From positions 36,430-100,429 of the forward strand of contig NZ_AYSJ01000014.1 of NCBI RefSeq assembly GCF_000517265.1: DNA of 64,000 nt, read 5' to 3'. The position numbers were made by a program, and so were the translations under genes. How positions within the stretch are numbered: position 1 is the first letter of the stretch; each line of letters opens with the position of its first letter. Below are positions 24,081 through 32,975 of this stretch, one piece after another. The notes beneath the pieces are model-generated. The model saw nothing but the letters and a program-made list of their open reading frames with translations, was not told where the DNA came from and searched no databases. This stretch comes from Photorhabdus khanii NC19 (GTDB lineage Bacteria > Pseudomonadota > Gammaproteobacteria > Enterobacterales > Enterobacteriaceae).

Positions 24081-25163
24081 TTATTGAGCGATATTCTGCG
24101 TGAACTGCAAGATAATGAATTCGGCTGGACGGACAGCGGCCATACCGATTTTGACGATCATTTTGCCTTGCTTGATATCGTCATCAGTCATGGTGACGCC
24201 TTTACCGATTTGAACAAAATAAGCCTGATCGGCCTTGTCGCCCATCAACCCGCCTTGCTGCCAGAGGGAATGGAGATAGTTATCAATGGCCCGGCGTACA
24301 GCTTCCCAGGTGGGTTGGCTGTTAGGCTCAAACACCGCGAAACTCATGGCATTTTTAATGTCCCGTTCCGCGCTGTTAAACAGGCGGCGAACCGGGATAT
24401 AACGCCAGTTATCGCTGTCCTCAAGGGTTCTGGCTCCCCAGACCAACGTACCGCTCTTAGGAAAGGTACGGATCATATTCAGTGCCTTACCTTGGTTATA
24501 TTTCCCTTGCAGGTCGTCGGTCATCGGATATTTAGGTTGTAATCCGCCCTGAACAGGGACATTGGCGGGAGCTTGCCAGACGCCCCGGCTGTTATCGACA
24601 CTGGCATAGATACCGGCCATGACGGCACTAGGTGGGATATCAACCAGGGCTCTCTTTTCTCCCCATTCGGCGGTCAGCCAGGGGTAGTAAACTGCGCCGT
24701 ATTGAGTTGCTGAATAAGGCTTAAGGACATCATCTGGTGTTTGGGTTGAGCTTATTTGAGTTTTAGGGCCGTCAAAAATGGCGAATACTCCTTTGCCTAA
24801 TTGACAAAGTGTTCCGACGGCGGTTGTGATCTCTTCTCCGGTGGCAACCAATAGCGTGACATCATCAAGTACCGGTACTTGCTTTTCTAAATCTTGCGTT
24901 TTGACGAGATAACCATATCCACCGCCGTTAATAAAATAGGCTCGCAGTGCGATATCCAGTTTATCGGAAGGATTAAATTGCCCACTTTTTAGTGTTAAAT
25001 ACTCCAGCCAGCTACTGACGCGAATATAGGGCTTACCTGATATTAATGAATTATTATTTGCGACGGCAAAAACAGGCACTGCCGTTGCACCGGAACGAAC
25101 AGAGAGGGACGGTGAAGCGTCCTCTTCAATATAAACGCCGGGATAAGTTGGGGTTATTGGCAT
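24081..25163 (-). CDS. pvc2: Pvc2, major sheath protein (PVC-B)
   Basis: A 360-residue phage tail sheath family protein (Afp2). MPITPTYPGVYIEEDASPSL starts the linker arm that interlocks subunits. The core has RGVWQAPANVPVQG and GTLVWGARTLEDSDNWRYIP, and it ends RPAEFIILQFTQNIAQ. It lacks the Pvc3 insertion and is expected to form most of the contractile sheath. Ribosome site GGAGGCAAT. Between it and pvc1 lie the remains of another sheath gene. Confidence 0.93.
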   Translation of the reverse strand: MPITPTYPGVYIEEDASPSLSVRSGATAVPVFAVANNNSLISGKPYIRVSSWLEYLTLKSGQFNPSDKLDIALRAYFINGGGYGYLVKTQDLEKQVPVLDDVTLLVATGEEITTAVGTLCQLGKGVFAIFDGPKTQISSTQTPDDVLKPYSATQYGAVYYPWLTAEWGEKRALVDIPPSAVMAGIYASVDNSRGVWQAPANVPVQGGLQPKYPMTDDLQGKYNQGKALNMIRTFPKSGTLVWGARTLEDSDNWRYIPVRRLFNSAERDIKNAMSFAVFEPNSQPTWEAVRRAIDNYLHSLWQQGGLMGDKADQAYFVQIGKGVTMTDDDIKQGKMIVKIGMAAVRPAEFIILQFTQNIAQ

Positions 25164-25175
25164 ATTGCCTCCAAG

Positions 25176-25330
25176 TTATTGTGCGATATTTTGCGCAAAC
25201 AGTAGGATGATGAATTCGGTCGTGATGAGCCATGCCAATATTGATCATCATGTGTTAGCGCATGGATAATTGGCTATGTCAGACGATTATCTTCTGCAAT
25301 ATAAACATCGGGATAGATTGTTATTGTGGA
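25176..25330 (-). pseudogene. Collapsed sheath-gene remnant between pvc1 and pvc2 (PVC-B)
   Basis: The right part (about 25285-25330, minus strand first) encodes TIYPDVYIAED, a decayed version of TPTYPGVYIEED at the start of the sheath genes. The left part (25176 onward) encodes a degenerate sheath C-terminus ending FAQNIAQ and a stop. The roughly 1 kb between them is missing. This is an internal deletion of a former extra sheath gene. Confidence 0.75.
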
Positions 25331-25334
25331 TCTA

Positions 25335-25784
25335 TTAAGGTGCTTGAATGGTAACCCGATCTGCGACCAGTGCGATTTCTTGAACGGCAATATCATTGCT
25401 GGTGGCATCAAAAGAGGGGGAGGTGAATGACGTTGGGAAAGCATTTGCCACATTCCAGGTCATTAAAATTTCGGTGCCGGCTTCATTGGTCAGGCTAATT
25501 GCAATATCTTTCTTTTCAACCTGATTAAGTTGAATAGAGTTAATCCAGTCAAAAAGTTTAGTGTCTCCAGGGAATACCCCTTTACGCAGGGTGATATTGA
25601 TTGATTGACGTTGGCCCGGCATTTTGTAGTAATTACCGGTACCATCTTTATATTCGATGACTTCATGAGAAATATCTAGCCCGGAAACGTTGTTAAAGGG
25701 GATTTGTTCGTCACCAACCGAGACAACAAACCGATAAGTAGGAATGGGATAGTCAACAGCGATTTGTGCTGGAGTTGTAGCCAT
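25335..25784 (-). CDS. pvc1: Pvc1, inner tube protein, gp19/Hcp-like (PVC-B)
   Basis: A 149-residue gp19-family tube protein (Afp1), the main subunit of the inner tube in which cargo is thought to travel. Landmarks: YRFVVSVGDEQIPFNNVSGL, EYKDGTGNYYKMPGQRQ and the closing TSPSFDATSNDIAVQEIALV. It is the first gene of the operon, with a strong ribosome site (AAGGAAGAAACC) and the ops-like element 78 bases upstream. A piece of this gene was copied into the scar at 1960-2001. Confidence 0.93.
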   Translation of the reverse strand: MATTPAQIAVDYPIPTYRFVVSVGDEQIPFNNVSGLDISHEVIEYKDGTGNYYKMPGQRQSINITLRKGVFPGDTKLFDWINSIQLNQVEKKDIAISLTNEAGTEILMTWNVANAFPTSFTSPSFDATSNDIAVQEIALVADRVTIQAP

Positions 25785-26418
25785 GGTTTCTTCCTTTATT
25801 ATTTACATTTGAAATATAAGAAAAACGTCTATTATGTTGTTTTTCCTAGTACTTGACTATTGGGTATAGCTACCGCAATAACCTGGTTTATATCGGTTAT
25901 TGTTCGTATTTAAAAAATTGTTCAATGATTATTTAAATCACCTTTGATAAAACAAAATAATTATAGAGAATGAATTCTCATGAGGAATATCAATTAATAA
26001 TAATGGTAATTGTTAATTAATATGGTAGGTGTTAATTATTTCATATGTCAACATTTCCCTATTGTTTCTATAAACAGGGTGATAAATTACATTTGTGATA
26101 TTTAATTTTTAATAATATTGTATGTTTAAGGAATGTTTTATTGTCATGGTGGAATGGTTTTGCTGATAAACTAATAATCAGGAAAAAATTAATCACTCTG
26201 ATGATTATTAATGGAATAGGTTATAATGCTTATTGGAGTACAAGGGAATGAGCTTTATTCTAGGGTAGAGAAAATAAAAGAGAGTGCGCCATAAATGGCG
26301 CAAAATTTATTTGATCTGGCTTGATATTGTATTTTTATTGGCTACCCATTGTTTGGGTGTTATTGATACGAAAAAAATATTATACGAAATACGACATATA
26401 AAGACGGGTTAATCTCCT
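25785..26418 (-). promoter_or_regulatory. PVC-B operon leader/promoter region, non-coding
   Basis: 634 bases without a gene. The first 230 or so upstream of pvc1 align with the PVC-A leader and with 363-620. The rest is AT-rich and holds no frame I can support. The operon promoter must lie here, but I cannot place -35/-10 boxes with confidence. The distance from pvc1 leaves room for a long untranslated leader containing the ops-like site. Confidence 0.6.
25862..25882 (-). promoter_or_regulatory. ops-like element upstream of pvc1 (PVC-B)
   Basis: The minus strand reads GTTATTGCGGTAGCTATACC plus C, with the RfaH ops core GCGGTAGC, 78 bases before the pvc1 ATG. It is the best preserved block among the three leader copies. 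A 20-kb operon such as this would profit from RfaH-type antitermination, and the Afp cluster is reported to be switched on by an RfaH-like protein (AnfA1). Function inferred. Confidence 0.55.
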
Positions 26419-27321
26419 TTATTCCTTTGGACCAGGCATTTTATGCCAGATGTTTGTGCCTTTCTTTTTGTATTCAGTAATAAAATTCAGGGGAATCGGG
26501 GTAATAAATGTCAGCTCTTCTGTACGCGCGGGCATCATTGCGACGAATTCTGATTGTTGAAGAGTCTGATGGCTCATCAAAAATGCGGGATAATTAATTC
26601 CTCTTTTATCTTGTTTAATTTCCTGACCAATAGTTTCTCTACTCATCTCCTGCGGTCTTAGTCCAGGAATTTCCATCTTGTACAGGTAGGCAGCGTGTCC
26701 CCCATATCCACCACAATCGGTATTTATTCCTGTGGATACATAGTTCTGATTTGGACTCCTGACATGTCCTACCATATGCGCTGATGGTCCATCACTAATA
26801 AATGCATCCGTCAATGCATTCTTAATCTCGGTAACGTGTTTTTTTGACCATGGATAAAATCCACCTGCTGCTACGATTTTTTCAGGGTCCCGATTATCTC
26901 CTCTAAAAATAATGACATCTTTTTGATCTGTCAGTTCTAATTCATGTTTGCCAACGGGTAAAGTTGAAGATGTTATGTCATTAAAACTTGATGTTAATAA
27001 TGTCTCAGAATCTACAGTGGAAGACGTTGATCGATTAGCTGCTGATGTTGAACTTTCCGCAGTTGTAATATCTGGAAGTTTTTTTCCCTGCAAAAATGCT
27101 GGCTTTGGTTTTGGCTTTGGTTTATTAGTAGTTACAGAAGAACTGCTTGATGAAGAGGGCATCGCAAATTGGGAAGAGGATTTTGGGGTGTCGGAGAATC
27201 CTTGTTCATTCAATGCCTTTATACGTTCACTTATTGTCAATGTACGCTCAGTAGGAGCCAAAATATCAGTTTGTGATGAGCTTTCTTTTTGCTTTTCATC
27301 TTTGTTAGATTCGTTTTCCAT
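26419..27321 (-). CDS. Putative ADP-ribosyltransferase toxin (R-S-E class), PVC-A payload
   Basis: A 300-residue protein from the ATG at 27321, which has the payload-type ribosome site AGGTGATAATATG; the frame is open a little further upstream. Residues 1-125 are a leader plus a low-complexity linker (SSSSSSSVTT, KPKPKPKP). The C-terminal 170 residues show the cholera/pertussis-type ADP-ribosyltransferase pattern: R140 in IIFRGDNRDP, the strand motif NYVSTG (S196) and a catalytic-glutamate candidate E258 in QQSEFVA. These enzymes modify host proteins with NAD. It is the last payload gene before the PVC-B operon. The target is unknown. Confidence 0.6.
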   Translation of the reverse strand: MENESNKDEKQKESSSQTDILAPTERTLTISERIKALNEQGFSDTPKSSSQFAMPSSSSSSSVTTNKPKPKPKPAFLQGKKLPDITTAESSTSAANRSTSSTVDSETLLTSSFNDITSSTLPVGKHELELTDQKDVIIFRGDNRDPEKIVAAGGFYPWSKKHVTEIKNALTDAFISDGPSAHMVGHVRSPNQNYVSTGINTDCGGYGGHAAYLYKMEIPGLRPQEMSRETIGQEIKQDKRGINYPAFLMSHQTLQQSEFVAMMPARTEELTFITPIPLNFITEYKKKGTNIWHKMPGPKE

Positions 27322-27726
27322 ATTATCACCTATTAGTTTTGAGTAAGAAGTATATATAGGATAAATAATCATATTAAGAGTTTATGTTTAATTCAATAGC
27401 CTTGCCTCACAGCATAATTCTGTATGTTTTAATTTTTTCATTTAACTGTTTGTATTTTATGATGGAATCACAAGATAGATGATTTAATTAAAATTAATTT
27501 TCAGACTTGTCTTATTTTTTAATGAATGTTTTGTTGCAATAAAAACTGACTAATCAGAAAAATAATAAAATAGATGGATTTAAAAGATTAATTATTATGG
27601 GGAATGGGAAAATAGGGTTCAGCATTGCTGTGTCCCAGATATTTTCCCTGATTTGGTAGGATGAAATGATTGTGGTTGAATGGTGGTGTTTTTGTATTTT
27701 AAGCGATTTTAATTATCTTTGTATAA
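27322..27726 (-). other. AT-rich gap between payload genes
   Basis: About 400 bases without a supportable frame. It contains the ribosome site of the ADP-ribosyltransferase gene at its left end and probably its promoter. I see no repeat, terminator or relic that I can name. Confidence 0.4.
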
Positions 27727-28722
27727 TTAATTTTCTCTATTCCCTGATGAAAGTTTTAATACTTGTTTGTTAATGCTATTAATTCTGATTTCTATTTTAT
27801 TTCTTGTCCTTGCTAATGTATCTAAGGTTAATTTTTCTCCCTTTACTTTAGAGGAAAATCCGGAAAGGCTCATTGCATCATCGCCATAGTTTCTACGCAT
27901 AAATGTGACTGCATCAGAATGGCTTTCATTGAGAACTTCACGGATACTGTTGGTGAAATCTAATATATGTCTGGCTTTATCATCACTCAATCCTGCTAAT
28001 GCTTTATGGTGCGATACGGCCAGTTCAGCAAGTTGATAGGCAGGAATTCTTGCCGGAGATATTTTGCTTACAATTTGTGATGTGATTAAACCGCCGGCAG
28101 TCACTTTTAGATTATCTTTATTACCAAGTTTTTTCTTTATTGCTTTTAAGATAGGGTTTTTATCGTAATTATTGATATCGAATATCATATTTCTTGTTTT
28201 AGGGTAAGGGTGTGCGATTTCCAATTTCTCATTTAATTTTTCAATCGCTGTATCATTAAGATAATTTAATCCTGTTCCGGCTAATGCGCCAATACCTATG
28301 CCAGCCAGAGTGCCAATACCGGGTGCTATAGCACTTCCTATGGCCCCGCCAATAGCGCCGCCGGCTATACTGCCTCCTGTATTTAATAGGGTTTGTAATG
28401 CAGTCGTCCCTATATTTTTAGCCATATTACTTCCAGCAGATTCAGGGGAGTCCATTGATTTTAAGGTCCAGTCTAATTGTTTTAATTGACCTTTAACCAC
28501 AACCATCCATTTGTAATATTCGGAAATGTTTTCTTTCCAAAATGTATATTCATTAATTTGGTCTAAACTAACAGCACTATTTCCCCTCATGTGATTTAAA
28601 TCTAATCCCATACCTAATGATGTGCTGCCTATATGACTCTCATCATGTTCAGTCTGTATTGAAGGTCTTTTAACGCTATTCTCTAAATGTTTAGTATTTT
28701 CACTGTGTTTTTTGTTTGGCAT
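27727..28722 (-). CDS. Unknown PVC-A payload with glycine-zipper membrane segment
   Basis: A 331-residue protein of no family I recognise. Residues 1-45 are a polar leader containing SIQTE and SLGMGLDLNHM, shared in outline with the payload at 58168-59142. Residues of about 110-155 are Gly/Ala-rich and hydrophobic with repeated GxxxG spacing (GGSIAGGAIGGAIGSAIAPG), as found in pore-forming or membrane-inserting toxins. The C-terminal 130 residues are helical and basic. It lies between two toxin genes downstream of pvc16, so a payload role is likely. A pore former is one option; a transmembrane anchor is another. Confidence 0.5.
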   Translation of the reverse strand: MPNKKHSENTKHLENSVKRPSIQTEHDESHIGSTSLGMGLDLNHMRGNSAVSLDQINEYTFWKENISEYYKWMVVVKGQLKQLDWTLKSMDSPESAGSNMAKNIGTTALQTLLNTGGSIAGGAIGGAIGSAIAPGIGTLAGIGIGALAGTGLNYLNDTAIEKLNEKLEIAHPYPKTRNMIFDINNYDKNPILKAIKKKLGNKDNLKVTAGGLITSQIVSKISPARIPAYQLAELAVSHHKALAGLSDDKARHILDFTNSIREVLNESHSDAVTFMRRNYGDDAMSLSGFSSKVKGEKLTLDTLARTRNKIEIRINSINKQVLKLSSGNREN

Positions 28723-28812
28723 ATTACCCTCTTTTTATTTATCCAAGGCAAGTCCATAAATTAAGATATGATTGGCGTGTGAAATTTTCCCAGTACTACG
28801 ATTTCAGGCGGA

Positions 28813-29826
28813 CTATAACAACCGTTTTTTGAGTGAATTGATAACCTTAATCGTATTGCCTTTCTTGCCAGGCGAAACAATAGCATCCTCCGATAATACT
28901 TTGACGTTCACCTTGCCTTTATCATCCTTGGCCAGCAGCGCATAGCTGTAACCAGCCCTGATAGCCAGTTTTTCAGGCTTGATTTCGTCATAGTTAAAAA
29001 CGCTGACATTTTCTGCTGTGTTATCAATCACCGCTCCCGGTTTTCCCATATAAGTAATAACACTCTGATCATATTTGGCAAAAATATTCACTAAATCGTT
29101 GTTTTGTTCACCAGCCGTAACCGGCTCGCTATCCGGTAAAAGGGCTTGATGGCTCTGATTGGTTGTGACAACACCTTGCCGTCCCGTTTTCCACTCATCA
29201 TCACCCGGCTTTTGCCCCGTATGATAGGCAAAGAAATAGTTACCCTTCACGGCATACATCATGGTACAACCGCTCAATGCGCCGGACGTAATAATGACCG
29301 GATATTCAGGCTGTATATCCGCTAAATCAATTTTTATCCCTACGGTTCCCGATGCGCCATTGACCACATTTATACCGATAATATTGGGGTCCAACGTATT
29401 TTCGCCCCAATGCACGCCTATGGTTGCTGAACCTGATTCGGAAGAGGTGACCTGGTCGCCACTAAATCCGGCAATAACACCATGAAAAGGATTTTTATGA
29501 TTGGAGTGGCTATCTTTCAGAGGCATCGCCTGTGCAAGCTTATGATTACTGTCATAGCGATGAGCGATGACCGGTATGTTAATGGGTGCATCTTCGCTGC
29601 CGACCAATAGCCCTTTATTTTTCAGCGGGGAAATATGTCCTTTGTTAAGCTCTCTATCCGCGAGAAGTTGTTTTAATCCTTTGGTTGGCCTGCTTTCATG
29701 GTCTTTCTTCACAGGCTGGAGGGTAAGAGGTTCATTTCCATCAGAAAAGTCTGATAATGGTGATATCCTGGCGGTATTTTTAGAACGTCGTCTGGACGTT
29801 GTCTGAGAATTAGCACGTTTGAACAT
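28813..29826 (-). CDS. pnf: Pnf-like Rho-GTPase deamidase, second copy, PVC-A payload
   Basis: A 337-residue paralogue of the protein at 3236-4243. The catalytic pair is Cys187 (SGALSGCTMMYAVKGNY) and His202 (FFAYHTGQ), again 15 apart as in CNF1. From about residue 33 (PLTLQ) to the C-terminus (IKVINSLKKRLL) the two align almost without gaps. The first 30 residues differ entirely: this copy begins MFKRANSQTTSRRRSKNTAR, Arg/Ser-rich instead of Lys/Asn-rich. Ribosome site AGGA. It is the first intact payload after pvc16 of PVC-A. Confidence 0.83.
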   Translation of the reverse strand: MFKRANSQTTSRRRSKNTARISPLSDFSDGNEPLTLQPVKKDHESRPTKGLKQLLADRELNKGHISPLKNKGLLVGSEDAPINIPVIAHRYDSNHKLAQAMPLKDSHSNHKNPFHGVIAGFSGDQVTSSESGSATIGVHWGENTLDPNIIGINVVNGASGTVGIKIDLADIQPEYPVIITSGALSGCTMMYAVKGNYFFAYHTGQKPGDDEWKTGRQGVVTTNQSHQALLPDSEPVTAGEQNNDLVNIFAKYDQSVITYMGKPGAVIDNTAENVSVFNYDEIKPEKLAIRAGYSYALLAKDDKGKVNVKVLSEDAIVSPGKKGNTIKVINSLKKRLL

Positions 29827-29851
29827 GAATAAGTCCTATTAAGTTAATTAG

Positions 29852-29941
29852 TTAATCAAATACAGTTTTAACTGGTGATGACAATATTCCAGAATAACTA
29901 TGGCAAGCTGAGAAATCATCACCGGCTTGTTTCGTTGTTAC
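29852..29941 (-). pseudogene. C-terminal relic of a YwqJ-like deaminase payload
   Basis: Between pvc16 and pnf of PVC-A, the minus strand encodes TTKQAGDDFSACHSYSGIL and a short tail to a stop. This matches TTRQAGSDFAACHNCSGIL of the deaminase at 941-1882. The second zinc cysteine is lost (CHSY for CHNC), a stop lies just upstream, and nothing else of the gene remains. Confidence 0.8.
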
Positions 29942-29957
29942 TCATTAAATAATAGTT

Positions 29958-30857
29958 TTAAATTACAATTAATTTATAAGATGTTGCTTCGGAAATAATA
30001 ATGTTAGTACTGTTTATTTTAATAATAGCTTCTTGGCTATTTTGCCATTTTAGAAGGATATTTTTTATTTGTGATAAATAAGTTGATTGGGTAATGCCAG
30101 AAACATCAAGTTCAAGGATCATGTTTTTATTTTCCTGATTTTCCTTGGTAAGTTTGGTTGTCAGATTGACTTTAGTCAGGGCAAGATGGATATCTTCGGT
30201 ACCACCTAAATCGGCACACAATTTGTCTTTCAGAGCTTGATTTATTTGTGAACTGTCCAGATGGGGTTTTTGAATCACAGAAGCGGAGATTTTGCCGACT
30301 GGGATTACACTGTCTTCAATATTTTGCAGTTTCATTGGTACGGTAATGGAATACATTAAAGAGAGACGCGGGCGATTACCAAGAGCTTGCCAAAAATTAC
30401 CCAGGCTGTTTAAATTTTCCTGTTGCGGAATAATCCGGGTGTAGGCTCCGGGAATGCCGGTTAATTGGCGATGATTAATTAATGCATTTAAAACCCGTGT
30501 CATCACTTGTGCGGCTTGATTATCGGGCTGACTATCCGGGCTGGAACTGTCGCTTGAGGGTTTACTGGCATCCCAATAAGTAATTAAATAGTTGCAATTG
30601 ATATTTATCCACCCCGGTAATAATGTGCTGGTCATCGGGTTATAACGTCTTGGTTCCGCAGAGCGTAATTGTAAATCTTCATTGATATCATAAAGAAATA
30701 CACTTACCGTCGGCTCCGATTGAATGGAATTAATTTCTGGTAGATCAAAACGTATATCAATTTTATTCCCATTAGTATTTAAATACTTGGATAAAACATT
30801 ATTTAATGCTGTATTAACCTCAACAATCGCATTGTCAGAAGCAATGATACTTGTCAT
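29958..30857 (-). CDS. pvc16: Pvc16, tail terminator cap protein (PVC-A)
   Basis: A 299-residue Pvc16/DUF4255-type cap protein. It keeps the family core (IRFDLPEINSIQSEPTVSVF; RRYNPMTSTLLPGWININCN; TGIPGAYTRIIPQQENLNSL). The C-terminal 70 residues have diverged most from the PVC-B and PVC-C copies (for example ILELDVSGITQSTYLSQIKN), perhaps reflecting contact with a different set of sheath or tube ends. It starts 24 bases after pvc15. The downstream flank differs from the other two copies: a deaminase relic follows at once. Confidence 0.9.
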   Translation of the reverse strand: MTSIIASDNAIVEVNTALNNVLSKYLNTNGNKIDIRFDLPEINSIQSEPTVSVFLYDINEDLQLRSAEPRRYNPMTSTLLPGWININCNYLITYWDASKPSSDSSSPDSQPDNQAAQVMTRVLNALINHRQLTGIPGAYTRIIPQQENLNSLGNFWQALGNRPRLSLMYSITVPMKLQNIEDSVIPVGKISASVIQKPHLDSSQINQALKDKLCADLGGTEDIHLALTKVNLTTKLTKENQENKNMILELDVSGITQSTYLSQIKNILLKWQNSQEAIIKINSTNIIISEATSYKLIVI

Positions 30858-30881
30858 ATTGACTCCAATCTTATTAATTTA

Positions 30882-32966
30882 TTAAAAAACCAGTCGGCCC
30901 GTTTTGTTTAATTCAAGTGTAACGGCACGATCGATATGTTTATTTTCGATTTGTTCACTGTGATCATGCTTTGCTAACATGGATGCTAATAAAGCAATAT
31001 TTCTGATATTAGCGCCGGTCAAATCAGCCCGTTTAGCCAGATATTCAAGATCAAGTTCATCAGATAGTTTAAGTTGTTCAGGCCAAATGATTTGCCACAT
31101 TTTTTTACGTAACGCTTCATCAGGATAAGTGAAACGAGTAATAAAGGTGAAACGGCGGTTAAATGCACTGTCTAAATGATTGCGGTTATTAGTGGCTAAA
31201 ATCACTAATCCCGGATAATTTTCCAATCGTTGTAACAAATAAGAAACTTCAATATTGGCGTGTCTGTCTTGTGCGTCTTTGGTTTCACTGCGTTTGCCAA
31301 ATAGAGCATCGGCTTCATCGAAAAACAACACTCCAGAATCCGCTTCGGCTAAATCGAAAATACGGGAGATATTTTTCTCCGTTTCACCAATATATTTATT
31401 CACCACTGTAGAGAGATCGACTTTAATTAGATCAACACCGAGATACCCGGCAATGACTTCTGCGGCCATGGTTTTTCCGGTTCCGGATTCGCCGTAAAAT
31501 AGTGCACTAACGCCGGTGCCATAACCGATTTTTTCCCGAAAGCCGGTAGCCAGAATTTGATCACGATAATGAATAGCGGCAATGATTTCTTTTAATTGTT
31601 GCGCTAATGCATCGGAAATCACCAAATCAGTAAAGCCGCGTTTGGGGGTTATTCGTTGAGCTAATTTACCGAAATTTTGTTGAGCGCGGAAACTTAATGC
31701 TTTACGCAGATCGGTTTCTTCTAATTGGCCTTCTGGTTTTCGTAGTATTTGATATTGGGATGCTTCTTTAATAATCAGTGGTAATGTTTCTGGTGTAAAT
31801 GAAAAACGCTGACACAATTGAGTGACGCTCATTTCCTGAATTATATTATCCGGCAAGTTTGCTTCCAGCATCGTTTTTTTATCTGCTAGCGTGAGGGCCG
31901 GCATATCAATTTGCACCATTGGCAGGTGTTTAATCCAGACTAACTCATCTCCCGGTTCTACCAGACAAATTGTTTTTAATTTTGGTTGATTCAGTAAAGT
32001 GGATAATTCGCTGTGCAATATTTTCTTTTCATCTGTGAGTAAAGAAAAGTTACGGATTAATAAGCAGGCATCGTGTAGCCGGGCTTCCCGTACTACATTT
32101 GTCAGTAAATTAGATATTGTGGTTTGGCTCTCGTCGTCAGGCAGGAGAGCTAAATCGAGAATTAAAGTATTAATATTATGAGACGCCATAATATGACTGA
32201 TCGCTATTTCTCTGGCGCTGCCCGGTTTTCCTCTGAGTATGACCAATGGGTGAATATCGTCTGTTTTATTCAGTAATATGTTTTCAAGTGAATGATAAAG
32301 GGTTTGTGGATACCAACTCTCTGAGTTTGGAGTACTCCAATAAACACAGGTTGTTAGAGGCGGCAAAATAACCTGTTGTCCTGATAGAAAATGCCAGACA
32401 GCGCTGTGAGTTAAAAATTGTGTCTGTAGCCAGATAGGTTCTTCGTGTTGATTGATTCGTAATAGTTGGTTACTGATTAATGGTGTTTGCGGTAAAAAGC
32501 TGTTTTGCAGTAATTGCCGATCACTTTGGCGTTGGCTGAATAGTTCAATCGCTAACTCAAAACTCGGCCACTGTTTTTTACTGTTACCATTGAGAGCAGC
32601 AAATAGTGCATGATAACGGCTGTCAAAATGCGGAAATAAACCTAATAGCAAAGCATCCCGTTCAAATTCAGTGAGCTCAAAACGTTCGACTAATAATGAC
32701 AATGCATCAGGGGCAGTATTTTCCTTTGTTACTGGATGGCTAATAATATCATCGGGTTTAGTTAGCCAATGGGGAATGCCCTGTGGTTTTGCCAGATGCT
32801 GTTCTAATTCATCTTCGGTAAGTAAAAAACTTTCTGGTAAGGAATCGTATCTGTCACTCTTTTGGTAATAATAATATTGTAGCCGCAGATCGATACGTTC
32901 CAAATGGGGATAAATCCAATGTGATTTTGCCACTATATCGTGGTTATTTGTCAGCGGGTAATCCAT
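30882..32966 (-). CDS. pvc15: Pvc15, AAA+ ATPase (PVC-A)
   Basis: A 694-residue AAA+ protein. Walker A GESGTGKT lies at about 492-499 and Walker B VLFFDEAD about 50 residues later, then VILATNNRNHL and FNRRFTFI. It is colinear with the PVC-B copy throughout. The AAA module is nearly invariant while the N-terminal region (especially residues 60-90 and 270-300) varies. That is where cassette-specific partners, such as payload leaders, could be recognised; this is inference. It begins 9 bases after pvc14. Confidence 0.93.
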   Translation of the reverse strand: MDYPLTNNHDIVAKSHWIYPHLERIDLRLQYYYYQKSDRYDSLPESFLLTEDELEQHLAKPQGIPHWLTKPDDIISHPVTKENTAPDALSLLVERFELTEFERDALLLGLFPHFDSRYHALFAALNGNSKKQWPSFELAIELFSQRQSDRQLLQNSFLPQTPLISNQLLRINQHEEPIWLQTQFLTHSAVWHFLSGQQVILPPLTTCVYWSTPNSESWYPQTLYHSLENILLNKTDDIHPLVILRGKPGSAREIAISHIMASHNINTLILDLALLPDDESQTTISNLLTNVVREARLHDACLLIRNFSLLTDEKKILHSELSTLLNQPKLKTICLVEPGDELVWIKHLPMVQIDMPALTLADKKTMLEANLPDNIIQEMSVTQLCQRFSFTPETLPLIIKEASQYQILRKPEGQLEETDLRKALSFRAQQNFGKLAQRITPKRGFTDLVISDALAQQLKEIIAAIHYRDQILATGFREKIGYGTGVSALFYGESGTGKTMAAEVIAGYLGVDLIKVDLSTVVNKYIGETEKNISRIFDLAEADSGVLFFDEADALFGKRSETKDAQDRHANIEVSYLLQRLENYPGLVILATNNRNHLDSAFNRRFTFITRFTYPDEALRKKMWQIIWPEQLKLSDELDLEYLAKRADLTGANIRNIALLASMLAKHDHSEQIENKHIDRAVTLELNKTGRLVF

Positions 32967-32975
32967 ATAAACCTT

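Noticed and set aside
24018..24542. Plus-strand frame of 174 codons spanning the pvc2-pvc3 junction
   Set aside because: It is a shadow of the conserved sheath sequence; a similar shadow appears at 47724-48494 opposite the paralogous genes.
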